Shown here: piece by piece, positions 9,358 to 17,039 of the stretch
Numbering within the stretch: the stretch's first letter is position 1
How the letters are laid out: every line of letters starts with the position of its first letter
DNA from: Pantanalinema rosaneae
GTDB taxonomy: Bacteria; Cyanobacteriota; Cyanobacteriia; Leptolyngbyales; Leptolyngbyaceae
Assembly (NCBI RefSeq): GCF_050753385.1
Contig: NZ_JBLZFZ010000008.1
Coordinates: 1-64,000 of the forward strand
Length of the DNA: 64,000 nt
Direction of reading: 5' to 3'
Made by a program: the position numbers and the translations under genes
Notes under the pieces: model-generated
Seen by the model: only the letters and a program-made list of their open reading frames with translations
What the model was told of the DNA's origin: nothing
Database searches by the model: none

Positions 9358-10299
9358 TTAGTTAATTTCCGGCTTATGTTCTCGTTGCATTAAGGCTTCC
9401 ACGGCGGCGTGGGGAGTAATACTCCCATCCAGTAGTTGAGCGACCTGTTGCGAGATGGGCATGACGATATTCTGCTGCGCCGCCAGTTGGATCAAGACTC
9501 CCGTTGTATTCACCCCTTCGGCTGTCCCTTGTAAATCTGCCAGCACCTGAGCCAGCGATCGCCCCTGAGCCAAGCCAAATCCCACTTGATAATTGCGACT
9601 GAGGGCACTATTACAGGTTGCCAGTAGATCGCCTAATCCCGACAACCCATAAAAGGTCTCCGGCTTCGCCCCCCAGACCGTCCCAATCCGAATAATCTCT
9701 GCCAATCCGCGTGTCACCAGGGCAGCTTTGGCATTCGTCCCCAGTTGTAAGCCGTCACAGGTGCCCACTGCGATCGCAATCACATTCTTTAAAGTGCCGC
9801 CTAACTCCACCCCCAGACGATCGGGATTGGTATAGATGCGAAAACTGGCAGACGATAACGCGGTTTGTACGGCTTCCGCCGCTGCCAGATGATCACTGCC
9901 AACCACCGTCGCCGCCGGTAAACCCTGAGCAATCTCCTTGGAAAGATTTGGGCCGGATAACACGGCGATCGCCTGGTGGGGCAAGGCAGCCTGCCAGAGT
10001 TGCGAGGGGAGCAAGGGTAACGAGTTGGCACTCACGGATTCTGGATCCAACCCTTTCGTTGCCGTAACAATGATCGTGTCTGGACGGAGCGCCGCTGGCT
10101 GAATTTGCTCAATTACCGATCGCACTCCCTTCATCGATACAGCCGAAATCACCATATCGACTCCATCCAGCACCACCGATAAACTTTCAGGGCTACGACG
10201 TGACCAGACCCGTACCGTATGTCCCCGGTGGACTGCCAGCGTTGCCAGTGTCGATCCCCAGGCTCCTGCCCCAATCACTGCGATCGTTTGAGATGACAT
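9358..10299 (-). CDS. gpsA: Glycerol-3-phosphate dehydrogenase [NAD(P)+]
   Basis: GpsA reduces dihydroxyacetone phosphate to sn-glycerol-3-phosphate, the backbone for membrane lipids, in the cytosol. The N-terminal Rossmann motif is IAVIGAGAWGSTLA (about 6-19). TKGLDPES (about 86-93) and SGPNLSKEIAQGLPAATVVG (about 115-134) are family signatures, and the catalytic Lys lies in GVELGGTLKNVIAIAVG near residue 170. The length of 313 aa is slightly short of the 330-340 usual for the family because the N-terminal segment after the Rossmann motif is compact. The ATG overlaps the lipA stop codon (TAATG), so translation is probably coupled. Confidence 0.93.
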   Translation of the reverse strand: MSSQTIAVIGAGAWGSTLATLAVHRGHTVRVWSRRSPESLSVVLDGVDMVISAVSMKGVRSVIEQIQPAALRPDTIIVTATKGLDPESVSANSLPLLPSQLWQAALPHQAIAVLSGPNLSKEIAQGLPAATVVGSDHLAAAEAVQTALSSASFRIYTNPDRLGVELGGTLKNVIAIAVGTCDGLQLGTNAKAALVTRGLAEIIRIGTVWGAKPETFYGLSGLGDLLATCNSALSRNYQVGFGLAQGRSLAQVLADLQGTAEGVNTTGVLIQLAAQQNIVMPISQQVAQLLDGSITPHAAVEALMQREHKPEIN

Positions 10300-11168
10300 T
10301 AGCGAGGATACCGTTCCATTAACGATCGCACCTGTTCTGCGTGGTAAGAACTACGGGTGAGCGGGGAAGCCACCACCTGCAAGAACCCAATCGATTCCCC
10401 ATAGCTTGTCCAAGCTGCAAATTGTTCTGGGGTAATAAAATCCACCACTCCCAAATGCTTTTGGCTGGGTTGGAGATATTGCCCGATCGTCAGAATGTCA
10501 CAATCGACCGATCGCAGATCCCGCATCACCTGTCTCACCTCCTCGTCCGTCTCTCCCAAACCCACCATAATGCCGCTTTTGGTATAAATCTGGGGAGCAA
10601 GTTCACGAGTTCGGCGCAACAATTCCAGCGATCGCTGGTAGTTACCCTGAGGACGCACCCGCCGATACAACCGGGAGACGGTTTCCGTATTGTGGTTCAG
10701 AACTTCTGGGTTAGCTTGGGTAATGAGTTCTAACGCCTGCCAATTGGCACACAGGTCAGGAATCAGCACCTCGATCGTCGTTCCCGGTGAGGCGGATCGG
10801 ATGGCACGAATGCAGCGATCGAATTGGGCGGCTCCCCCATCGGGCAAATCATCCCGGTTAACCGAAGTCACGACAACGTGATTTAACCGCATCCGCCGCA
10901 CCGCTTCCGCCAACCGTTCCGGTTCGGTCGGATCCAGAGGCTGCGGCTTTTTCTCAAAATCAATATCACAGTAGGGACAGGCACGGGTACAGGCAGGTCC
11001 CATGATCAAAAAGGTGGCAGTGCCATTGTTGAAGCATTCGCCAATATTGGGGCAAGACGCTTCCTCGCAAACGGTATTTAGCCTCAAGTCCCGCAGGATT
11101 TCCTTGACGCTACCCACCCGCTCCCATTGGGGGGCTTTCACCCGTAACCATTCTGGCTTGACAACCAC
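10299..11168 (-). CDS. lipA: Lipoyl synthase
   Basis: LipA is a radical-SAM enzyme that inserts two sulfurs into octanoyl groups on lipoyl domains of 2-oxoacid dehydrogenases and glycine cleavage H protein. The auxiliary cluster motif CEEASCPNIGEC (about 34-45) and the radical-SAM motif CTRACPYCD (about 60-68) are intact, as is the C-terminal SSYHAEQV near 275-282, whose Ser pair ligates the auxiliary cluster. The predicted start is a GTG at 11168. The length of 289 aa fits the family. It forms an overlapping pair with gpsA. Many cyanobacteria have two lipA genes; I cannot say which paralogue this is. Confidence 0.93.
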   Translation of the reverse strand: MVVKPEWLRVKAPQWERVGSVKEILRDLRLNTVCEEASCPNIGECFNNGTATFLIMGPACTRACPYCDIDFEKKPQPLDPTEPERLAEAVRRMRLNHVVVTSVNRDDLPDGGAAQFDRCIRAIRSASPGTTIEVLIPDLCANWQALELITQANPEVLNHNTETVSRLYRRVRPQGNYQRSLELLRRTRELAPQIYTKSGIMVGLGETDEEVRQVMRDLRSVDCDILTIGQYLQPSQKHLGVVDFITPEQFAAWTSYGESIGFLQVVASPLTRSSYHAEQVRSLMERYPR

Positions 11169-11331
11169 ACGCGTATCCCATGAACATCTATATGTTCAGT
11201 CTATCAAGGGACAGGTCTAGCCGAGAAGCATCAAGGCGATCGTGGCATCACCCATCTAAGATCAAACTTTTGCTGCCCTAAAACTCTAAACCTGGATAAG
11301 AATGTGTTACCCTAGTACAGGATTGCTGCAA

Positions 11332-11405
<74 letters not shown>

Positions 11406-11407
11406 TT

Positions 11408-11510
11408 TGTCGAATTGTCGAATAACAGTTTATCTGTCGTCGTTAACGAATTGATGTCGTCCTTATCAGATTGATGTCGTCGTTAACGATTTTTTGTCGT
11501 TTTAGCACTT
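11408..11510 (+). mobile_element. Type V-K CAST (Tn7-like) left-end-like remnant
   Basis: Starting two bases after the tRNA, the sequence begins TGTCGAATTGTCGAAT and then repeats a TnsB-site-like motif. The copies are TTTATCTGTCGTCGTTAACG (near 11428), ATTGATGTCGTCCTTATC, ATTGATGTCGTCGTTAACGA and TTTTTTGTCGTT. From memory, the left end of the Scytonema hofmannii CAST has the same architecture (ACAAATTATCTGTCGTCGGT and further TGTC(A/G)T repeats spaced by about 20 bp). Such elements insert next to tRNA genes. No tnsB, tnsC, tniQ or cas12k is present in the window, so this is an end remnant or a non-autonomous derivative. The similarity call is visual and no alignment has been run. Confidence 0.65.
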
Positions 11511-12052
11511 CCTGGAGATCGCCCATCTTCTAAGATCAGTGATGATGCGGTAGCTCAGGCAGGTTCAGAACAATTAATCATTAAGCTTGCTCAACCACCT
11601 TAAACCTGCTGTGAAATGACATTCGACGATTGTAACAGTTCCACAGCAGACTGTTAGCTTAGTGATTTTCTTTTTCAGTACCTCTACTACTAAAACAGTT
11701 GTTAGCACTGCAATCACTTGAACCCTTGAGCATCAACTTGCTGTTATCAACGTCAGTCCAAAATTGCTATTGAGAATTTCAGCGAATTAGCCCTAGATGA
11801 TAGGACTTTACAAGGTGGGTAAAATCCAGTCCACAGGGTTCTTACAGATTTTTCTACTGATGTTATTTTTTACAAAAGTTTAATCATTGGATCCACAGAG
11901 CGCGATAAACTTTGCATATTGAATTCCCATCGCTTCTAACACCCTAATTAACATCTGAGCAAGAATCGTTCCAAGCACTTGATGCTCTGGATGGTCTTTT
12001 TGTGTGATGAGATTTCTGTTTCAGGGTATCGAAGCTTATTGACTGTAAAACC
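11511..12052. other. AT-rich intergenic region after the CAST-like end
   Basis: This gap of about 540 bases precedes the symporter small subunit gene. An inverted copy of the terminal motif, ATTCGAC, occurs at 11621-11627. It is followed by GATT, the bases that also precede the left end, so the remnant may be only about 220 bp long. No gene is recognised in the rest. Confidence 0.4.
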
Positions 12053-12352
12053 ATGAATCAAAACGAAAGACAAGCTTATTGGCGAGCGAATACCACTTTA
12101 ATTCGCAATTTGTTAATTATTTGGGCAGTTGTCTCGATCGGGATGAGCATCCTCTTCGTACAGCCGCTTAACGCGATCAGGCTGGGTAGCGTACCTCTGG
12201 GATTTTGGATGGCACAGCAAGGCTCCATTTATGTATTTGTTATCTTGATTTTTGTCTATGCCCATCAGATGGAAAAAATTGAGCGCAAATATTTGAGAAA
12301 TGGGCAAGCAGCACTACAAAAAGATCCGGAGAGCACAGATCCCTCTAACTAA
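12053..12352 (+). CDS. Sodium:solute symporter small subunit (DUF4212)
   Basis: This 99-aa membrane protein has two predicted transmembrane helices, at about 22-42 (LLIIWAVVSIGMSILFV) and 55-80 (GFWMAQQGSIYVFVILIFVYAH), and a charged C-terminal tail starting QMEKIERKY. This is the DUF4212 pattern, found directly upstream of the large symporter subunit of the VC_2705 subgroup. The next gene, 328 bases downstream, is that partner. The usual tight spacing is broken here by a MITE copy at 12454-12639. The substrate is unknown; short carboxylates are likely by family. Confidence 0.88.
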   Translation: MNQNERQAYWRANTTLIRNLLIIWAVVSIGMSILFVQPLNAIRLGSVPLGFWMAQQGSIYVFVILIFVYAHQMEKIERKYLRNGQAALQKDPESTDPSN

Positions 12353-12453
12353 ATAGGTGCAAATCTAGCCGCCTTTGACAGAAACAGCACGTTATTTCGG
12401 TGACTGTTAAATCGTTGTGCTTTGAAACCGATATTTCCAACTTCAAGCCGTAA

Positions 12454-12639
12454 GAGGATGCTTTAAAGGTATCAAAAGCGATTGCACTCGTCCCCTTCTC
12501 TGATATGCCCATAGGACTTTAAGCCCCCTGTTTACAATGGCATCAGGCTATATTCTGGAAGACTATGAATCCGGCTCCCCTCAGGATGGGGGGGCTAGGG
12601 GGCAGTTCAGGTAGCGATCGTGACTTTTCAAACAACCTC
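12454..12639. repeat. MITE-like repeat, copy B (inverted orientation)
   Basis: This 186-bp copy of the family at 2726-2866 lies in reverse orientation. It begins GAGGATGCTTTAAAGGTATC and ends CACGATC-type sequence followed by TTTTCAAACAACCTC (the reverse complement of GAGGTTGTTTGAAAAG). Internal blocks TTAAGCCCCCTG and GCATCAGGCTATATTCTGG are shared with copy C. It separates the two subunit genes of the symporter. Confidence 0.8.
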
Positions 12640-12680
12640 TTAAAACTTCTTGCAATTTTCGCTCATTTTAAGGATCAGCA

Positions 12681-14369
12681 ATGTCAGCAGAAGCCTGGAC
12701 TATTGTTTTAGTCATTCTTTCGTTCATCGTTTATATCTACATCGGTTGGCACTCTCGGGTGCGAGATACCAAAGGATTTTTTGTTGCCGATCAGGGGGTT
12801 CCTGCCCTGGCAAACGGTGCGGCAACCGCAGCAGATTGGATGTCAGCCGCGTCATTTATTTCCATGGCTGGCATTATTTCGTTTTTGGGGTATGACGGTT
12901 CGATCTACCTGATGGGTTGGACGGGTGGCTATGTGTTGCTCGCCCTGTTACTCGCTCCCTATCTGCGTAAATTTGGCAAGTACACTGTCCCCGATTTTGT
13001 TGGCGATCGCTACTATTCTGGGGTGGCCCGGTTGGTGGCAGTAATTGCCGCAATCTTTGTTTCCCTCACCTATGTGGCAGGGCAAATGCGCGGTGTTGGC
13101 ATTGTCTTCAGTCGCTTTCTCCAGGTAGACATTAATACTGGAGTCGTCATCGGCATGGTGATTGTGGCATTTTTTGCCATTCTGGGTGGTATGAAGGGCA
13201 TCACCTGGACACAAGTGGCGCAGTACGGTGTGCTGATCATTGCTTACCTGATTCCGGCGATCGCTATTTCAGTGCTGCTAACGGGTAATCCCATTCCTCA
13301 ACTGAGTTTTGCCTTTAGTGACATTGTGGAGCGGCTAAATGGCATCCAGACAGAGCTAGGGTTCCAGGCTTATACCCAGCCGTTTGCGACGAAACCGATG
13401 ATCGATGTGCTGTTTTTCACGATCGCGCTGATGGTGGGAACGGCGGGATTACCCCATATCATTGTCCGGTTCTATACCGTTCCCGATGTTAAAGCGGCGC
13501 GGCGATCGGCAGGTTGGGCACTGCTAATGATTGCGATTCTCTACACCACGGCTCCCGCCCTGGCTGCGTTTGCCCGTTATAACTTGATTGGTAGCTTACA
13601 TAATCAGACCATTGCACAAGTTCAAGAACTTGATTGGGCAACCAAGTGGGAAAAAACTAAATTGCTGGCGTTTGATGATATCAATGGGGATGGACGACTC
13701 CAACTAACTCCCGATAAAGCTACCAACGAAATTACCATCGATCGTGACATTGTCGTGCTATCAACTCCCGAAGTGGCAAAACTACCGCCCTGGGTGATTG
13801 CTCTGGTTGCTGCCGGAGGGTTAGCCGCCGCCCTGTCTACCGCTTCGGGTTTATTGCTGGTGATTTCCAGTTCCATTGCCCATGATGTTTACTACCGCAT
13901 GATTAATCCCCATGCCTCGGAGGCAAGGCGGTTATTTATTGGTCGGATTATGGTTGGGATTGCGATCGTGGTTGCCGGATACTTTGGCATTAATCCTCCC
14001 GGATTTGTGGCAGAGGTGGTTGCCCTTGCCTTCGGTCTAGCGGCTTCTAGCTTCTTCCCAATCATTATTCTGGGGGTATTTGATAAACGCACAAACCGGG
14101 AAGGCGCGATCGCGGGTATGATCACGGGATTAGTTGTCACGAGCATTTACGTGGTTAGTGTCAAATTCGGTGGCATGGCTCCCTGGTTTGGCATTTCCGC
14201 TGAAGGCTTTGGCACCGTCGGGATGATTCTGAACTTCATTGTCACCCTGGTCGTATCTCGCTTTACCCCACCCCCACCCGAGGAAATCCAAAATCTGGTC
14301 GATGATCTACGCACACCAGAACACGCTCCTGTAGCATTGGCAGACATTGGTGAAGAAGAGTTAGATTAA
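12681..14369 (+). CDS. Sodium:solute symporter large subunit (VC_2705 subfamily)
   Basis: This 562-aa SSSF/SLC5-type permease couples solute uptake to Na+ entry. About 12-13 hydrophobic helices are visible, starting with WTIVLVILSFIVYIYIGW at residues 6-23. Family landmarks are DWMSAASFISMAGIISFLGYDG near 53-74, GQMRGVGIVFSRFL near 134-147 and GTAGLPHIIVRFYTVPD near 252-268. A soluble loop at about 325-365 contains DINGDGRLQLTPDKA, which looks like a calcium-binding-type acidic loop. The upstream DUF4212 gene supports the VC_2705-type assignment, whose members include acetate/pyruvate carriers. The substrate here is not known. Confidence 0.9.
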   Translation: MSAEAWTIVLVILSFIVYIYIGWHSRVRDTKGFFVADQGVPALANGAATAADWMSAASFISMAGIISFLGYDGSIYLMGWTGGYVLLALLLAPYLRKFGKYTVPDFVGDRYYSGVARLVAVIAAIFVSLTYVAGQMRGVGIVFSRFLQVDINTGVVIGMVIVAFFAILGGMKGITWTQVAQYGVLIIAYLIPAIAISVLLTGNPIPQLSFAFSDIVERLNGIQTELGFQAYTQPFATKPMIDVLFFTIALMVGTAGLPHIIVRFYTVPDVKAARRSAGWALLMIAILYTTAPALAAFARYNLIGSLHNQTIAQVQELDWATKWEKTKLLAFDDINGDGRLQLTPDKATNEITIDRDIVVLSTPEVAKLPPWVIALVAAGGLAAALSTASGLLLVISSSIAHDVYYRMINPHASEARRLFIGRIMVGIAIVVAGYFGINPPGFVAEVVALAFGLAASSFFPIIILGVFDKRTNREGAIAGMITGLVVTSIYVVSVKFGGMAPWFGISAEGFGTVGMILNFIVTLVVSRFTPPPPEEIQNLVDDLRTPEHAPVALADIGEEELD

Positions 14370-14404
14370 TCACCGAATTAACCATTCTCTAAATTGCTAA
14401 CAAC

Positions 14405-14443
14405 AGGGATTTTAGAGTTCATTCAGTATCTCTAAGATCCCTT
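14405..14443. terminator. Convergent hairpin between symporter and MDR genes
   Basis: AGGGATTTTAGAG (14405-14417) pairs with CTCTAAGATCCCT (14430-14442) with one mismatch and a 12-base loop. The T-run after the stem is short, so termination strength is uncertain. The hairpin lies between two converging genes and may serve both. Confidence 0.6.
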
Positions 14444-14506
14444 TAGCGATCGCTAACTTTTCAAGGCTAAGAAATCTACTCGATTAATCCCTTCCAACGG
14501 AATCGG

Positions 14507-15517
14507 CTAATAAAACTGAACCACAACCTTACCAACATTCTTGCCAGTTAGCAGATAGTTAACGGCGATCGGAATCGATTCGATGCCATTAAACGGAGTT
14601 GGATTGATCGCAACGCGAAGTTTATGGGTGTAAAACAGGTTGAGCAGACGATCGCGGGCTGTAGCCATATATTCGGCATAGTGAGGCATGAGAAAGGCTC
14701 GGACGGAAGCCGCTTTCCAAAATAATTGGTGATAAATTCGGGGCTGGGAGACGACTTGCGGCACTTGGGCATAGTCTGAAATAAACCCCACAGTCACCAA
14801 CCGTCCTCGTACCGCTAAATGCTCCAGACAGGTATCAAACACCCTACCACCGACACAGTCAAATATCAGATTTACACCATTCGGATATTCTGCTTGCAAT
14901 ACGGAATTTAGATCTTCCTGGTGATAGTTAATCACACGATCGCACCCTAATTCCTGCAACAGTTGTGCTTTAACCACCGAACCGCAGGTACCAATCAGAT
15001 GATTTCCAGCGAGTTTGGCTAACTGCACCGCAATATGCCCAGTGCCACCAGCGGCAGCCGTGACTAATACCGTCTCTTGGCTCCGCATCTCGCCTGCCTG
15101 CTCTAGCGCTACCAGTGCCGATATCCCCGTTGGCATCAAAGTGAGAATTTCGGGAATGGCTTCAGCCACCTTAAAGGCAAGCTGGGCAGGAATGAGTTGA
15201 TACTCTCGATAGCCGCCGCCACGCCCGATTGTAGCCACCGCATCTCCCACTTGAAAATCTTTTACAGCATCACCGATCGCCACTACTTCTCCCACCGCTT
15301 CAACCCCCAGATCAAAGGGAAGAGTGAGATCGACATAGGGAATATTTCCCTGGCAAATCAAGGTATCAAATCCGGCATTAATTCCCGCAAACTTGTTGCG
15401 AATCAGGATTTCGCCAGAGTTAGGAGTGGGAATGGGGACTTCGACAATCGCGATCGCGGACTGAAAATCTGAGCTAAATTGTTTAGCAACGAGCTTTTTG
15501 TAGGTTTCGGAGGGCAT
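14507..15517 (-). CDS. Zinc-independent medium-chain dehydrogenase/reductase (quinone oxidoreductase-like)
   Basis: This is a 336-aa MDR superfamily enzyme of the NADPH:quinone oxidoreductase / PTGR3-ZADH2 type, probably reducing an activated C=C or quinone in the cytosol. The N-terminal catalytic fold has PTPNSGEILIRNKFAGINAG (about 30-49) and GVEAVGEVVAIG (about 71-82). The nucleotide-binding motif is AAAGGTGHIAVQLAKLAG (about 154-171). Cys ligands for structural or catalytic zinc are absent. The ATG at 15517 is followed by a normal N-terminus. It has no obvious operon partner and converges with the symporter gene. Confidence 0.85.
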   Translation of the reverse strand: MPSETYKKLVAKQFSSDFQSAIAIVEVPIPTPNSGEILIRNKFAGINAGFDTLICQGNIPYVDLTLPFDLGVEAVGEVVAIGDAVKDFQVGDAVATIGRGGGYREYQLIPAQLAFKVAEAIPEILTLMPTGISALVALEQAGEMRSQETVLVTAAAGGTGHIAVQLAKLAGNHLIGTCGSVVKAQLLQELGCDRVINYHQEDLNSVLQAEYPNGVNLIFDCVGGRVFDTCLEHLAVRGRLVTVGFISDYAQVPQVVSQPRIYHQLFWKAASVRAFLMPHYAEYMATARDRLLNLFYTHKLRVAINPTPFNGIESIPIAVNYLLTGKNVGKVVVQFY

Positions 15518-15812
15518 TGCAGCGCATCCAATTTTGCAAGGGGAGGTTTAATTCACGGCGATCGTCATGCCTCAATCCTACATGTTTATTGGCATATTCC
15601 ATCAACCGGAAAGTTAAGCCCTTGAAAAGGGTAGCAGAAGATAGCAAAGCCTAGCGCATTGTATCCTACCATTACAATTAGAGTGAGGCAGTGAGGCATC
15701 AAACAAGACAACAAGATCAAAAAGTTCCCTAGCTTTCAACCAAAAGCGATCGCTGGACATTGGAGTGATTGTATTAGCAACAATTAAGAAGATGCGTGAA
15801 TAGGAGTCAACC

Positions 15813-16247
15813 ATGCCAACTCGTGAAGTGATTATTCCCAGCGGAATGGAAATTTTATATGAAAAGTATCATTATTGCCCTGGAATCAAAATTGGTAACA
15901 CTTTGTATATCGCTGGACAAGTCGGTCGTGATGAAAATATGCAAATAGTAACGGAACCAGAGGCACAATTTATCCAAACATTTGAAAATGTTAAAAAAGT
16001 GCTTCATGCGGCTGGAGCAACGTTTGACAATGTAGTTGAGATGGTCACTTACCATGTGACCACTCCCGATTTATATACAGCGTCTAATCAGCCCCCCTTG
16101 ACGATTCCTTATCTGCCCTTGTTTATCCAAGTGAAAGAGCGCTATTTTACAAATCTATATCCTACCTGGACGGGGGTAGGGGTAACAACATTATCCACAC
16201 CAGGATTGATGGTTGAAATTAAATGCACTGCTGTTCTGGAATCCTAG
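15813..16247 (+). CDS. RidA/YjgF/YER057c/UK114 family protein
   Basis: This 144-aa protein of the RidA superfamily forms trimers that typically deaminate reactive enamine/imine intermediates. Characteristic segments are IGNTLYIAGQVGRDENM (about 29-45), ENVKKVLHAAGATFDNVVEMVTYHV (about 74-98) and YPTWTGVGVTTLSTPGLMVEIK near the C-terminus. The Arg that binds the carboxylate in classical RidA (R-x-x-V) is not obvious in this copy, so the substrate may differ. A good ribosome-binding site, AGGAG, lies seven bases before the ATG. The gene is single and next to the accessory repeat region. Confidence 0.88.
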   Translation: MPTREVIIPSGMEILYEKYHYCPGIKIGNTLYIAGQVGRDENMQIVTEPEAQFIQTFENVKKVLHAAGATFDNVVEMVTYHVTTPDLYTASNQPPLTIPYLPLFIQVKERYFTNLYPTWTGVGVTTLSTPGLMVEIKCTAVLES

Positions 16248-16504
16248 AATTTCAATCAATGTTGAGATAGTTAGCGCTCTAACGAAAGTGGTAAATACAC
16301 CTATCCATACCCCTGATCTAAATCCCGATGATGCCGTGGTTTAATCGGCTAAGAATGTACTTGTAACAGTTCAATCAAACTGGTGGCGTTCCTGCGTCAA
16401 TGGTAAAGGCTTAGAGAACACTCGTACTCAATATCAGATTTTACAGGTATTTTTATTGGTAAAGATTTTTGTGAAGCTGTCCGCGTAATGTCCTTCTTGA
16501 GGCT

Positions 16505-16704
16505 ACTATATAAAGCAAGATCTGCATAGTTATACAGACTTGAATCTAGATAAGATCCCATTTCAGGTAATTATGTAGATCTCAAGTCGCATAAGATCCC
16601 ACTTTGGGTCGTTATACAGATAAATTTCAACCTATCTGCTCCACATAGGGTGTTATCTAGATTCAAATCTACCTAGTTACCCCAAATAGGGTGGTTATCT
16701 AAAT
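16505..16704. repeat. Degenerate tandem array of 41-bp units
   Basis: The anchor (A/G)TTATNNA(G/A)A(C/T) occurs at 16529, 16570, 16611, 16652 and 16694, giving spacings of 41, 41, 41 and 42 bp. Each unit also has an internal CCC-N5-GGG dyad (CCCATTTCAGG, CCCACTTTGGG, CCACATAGGG, CCCAAATAGGG). The array resembles a set of iterons or phased protein-binding sites. It lies about 340 bp upstream of the exonuclease-helicase gene. Confidence 0.75.
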
Positions 16705-16745
16705 GAGGGAAGCTAGGATCAGTCCAAATAAAAGTTAGTTGGCTT

Positions 16746-16932
16746 GAGATGGCGTTTGAAAAGGCACAATTGTTACCTAAACTGCCCCCCTGGTCCCCCT
16801 TTTACGATGCCGTCAGGCTATATTCTGGGAGGAACCGGATTCAAAGTCTCCCAGAATTGGGAGCTTAAAGCCCTATGGGCATACCAGAAAAGGGGGCTAG
16901 TGCCATCGTTTTGATACTTTTAAAGCATCCTC
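16746..16932. repeat. MITE-like repeat, copy C
   Basis: This 187-bp copy is in the same orientation as copy A. It begins GAGATGGCGTTTGAAAAGGC and ends GATACTTTTAAAGCATCCTC. The internal blocks GTCAGGCTATATTCTGG and TTAAAGCCCTATGGGCATACC match copy B in reverse. It lies between the 41-bp tandem array and the helicase gene. Confidence 0.8.
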
Positions 16933-17039
16933 TTATAGCTAATATCTCAAGGCATAAGTTTGGGAAAGGTGCATTTCTGAAAAATCAGGCTTTCTAGCAG
17001 GTCAAATCCTGTCAAAATTTAAATTTTCTGGACTAGAAT

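Noticed and set aside
12053..14369. Symporter genes as cargo of the CAST-like element
   Set aside because: They lie beyond the possible right boundary near 11630, and no right-end repeats are seen after them. They look like ordinary genes with backbone base composition.
16505..16704. The 41-bp array as a CRISPR array
   Set aside because: The whole 41-bp unit is repeated with drift and there are no variable spacers, so it is a tandem repeat and not a CRISPR.
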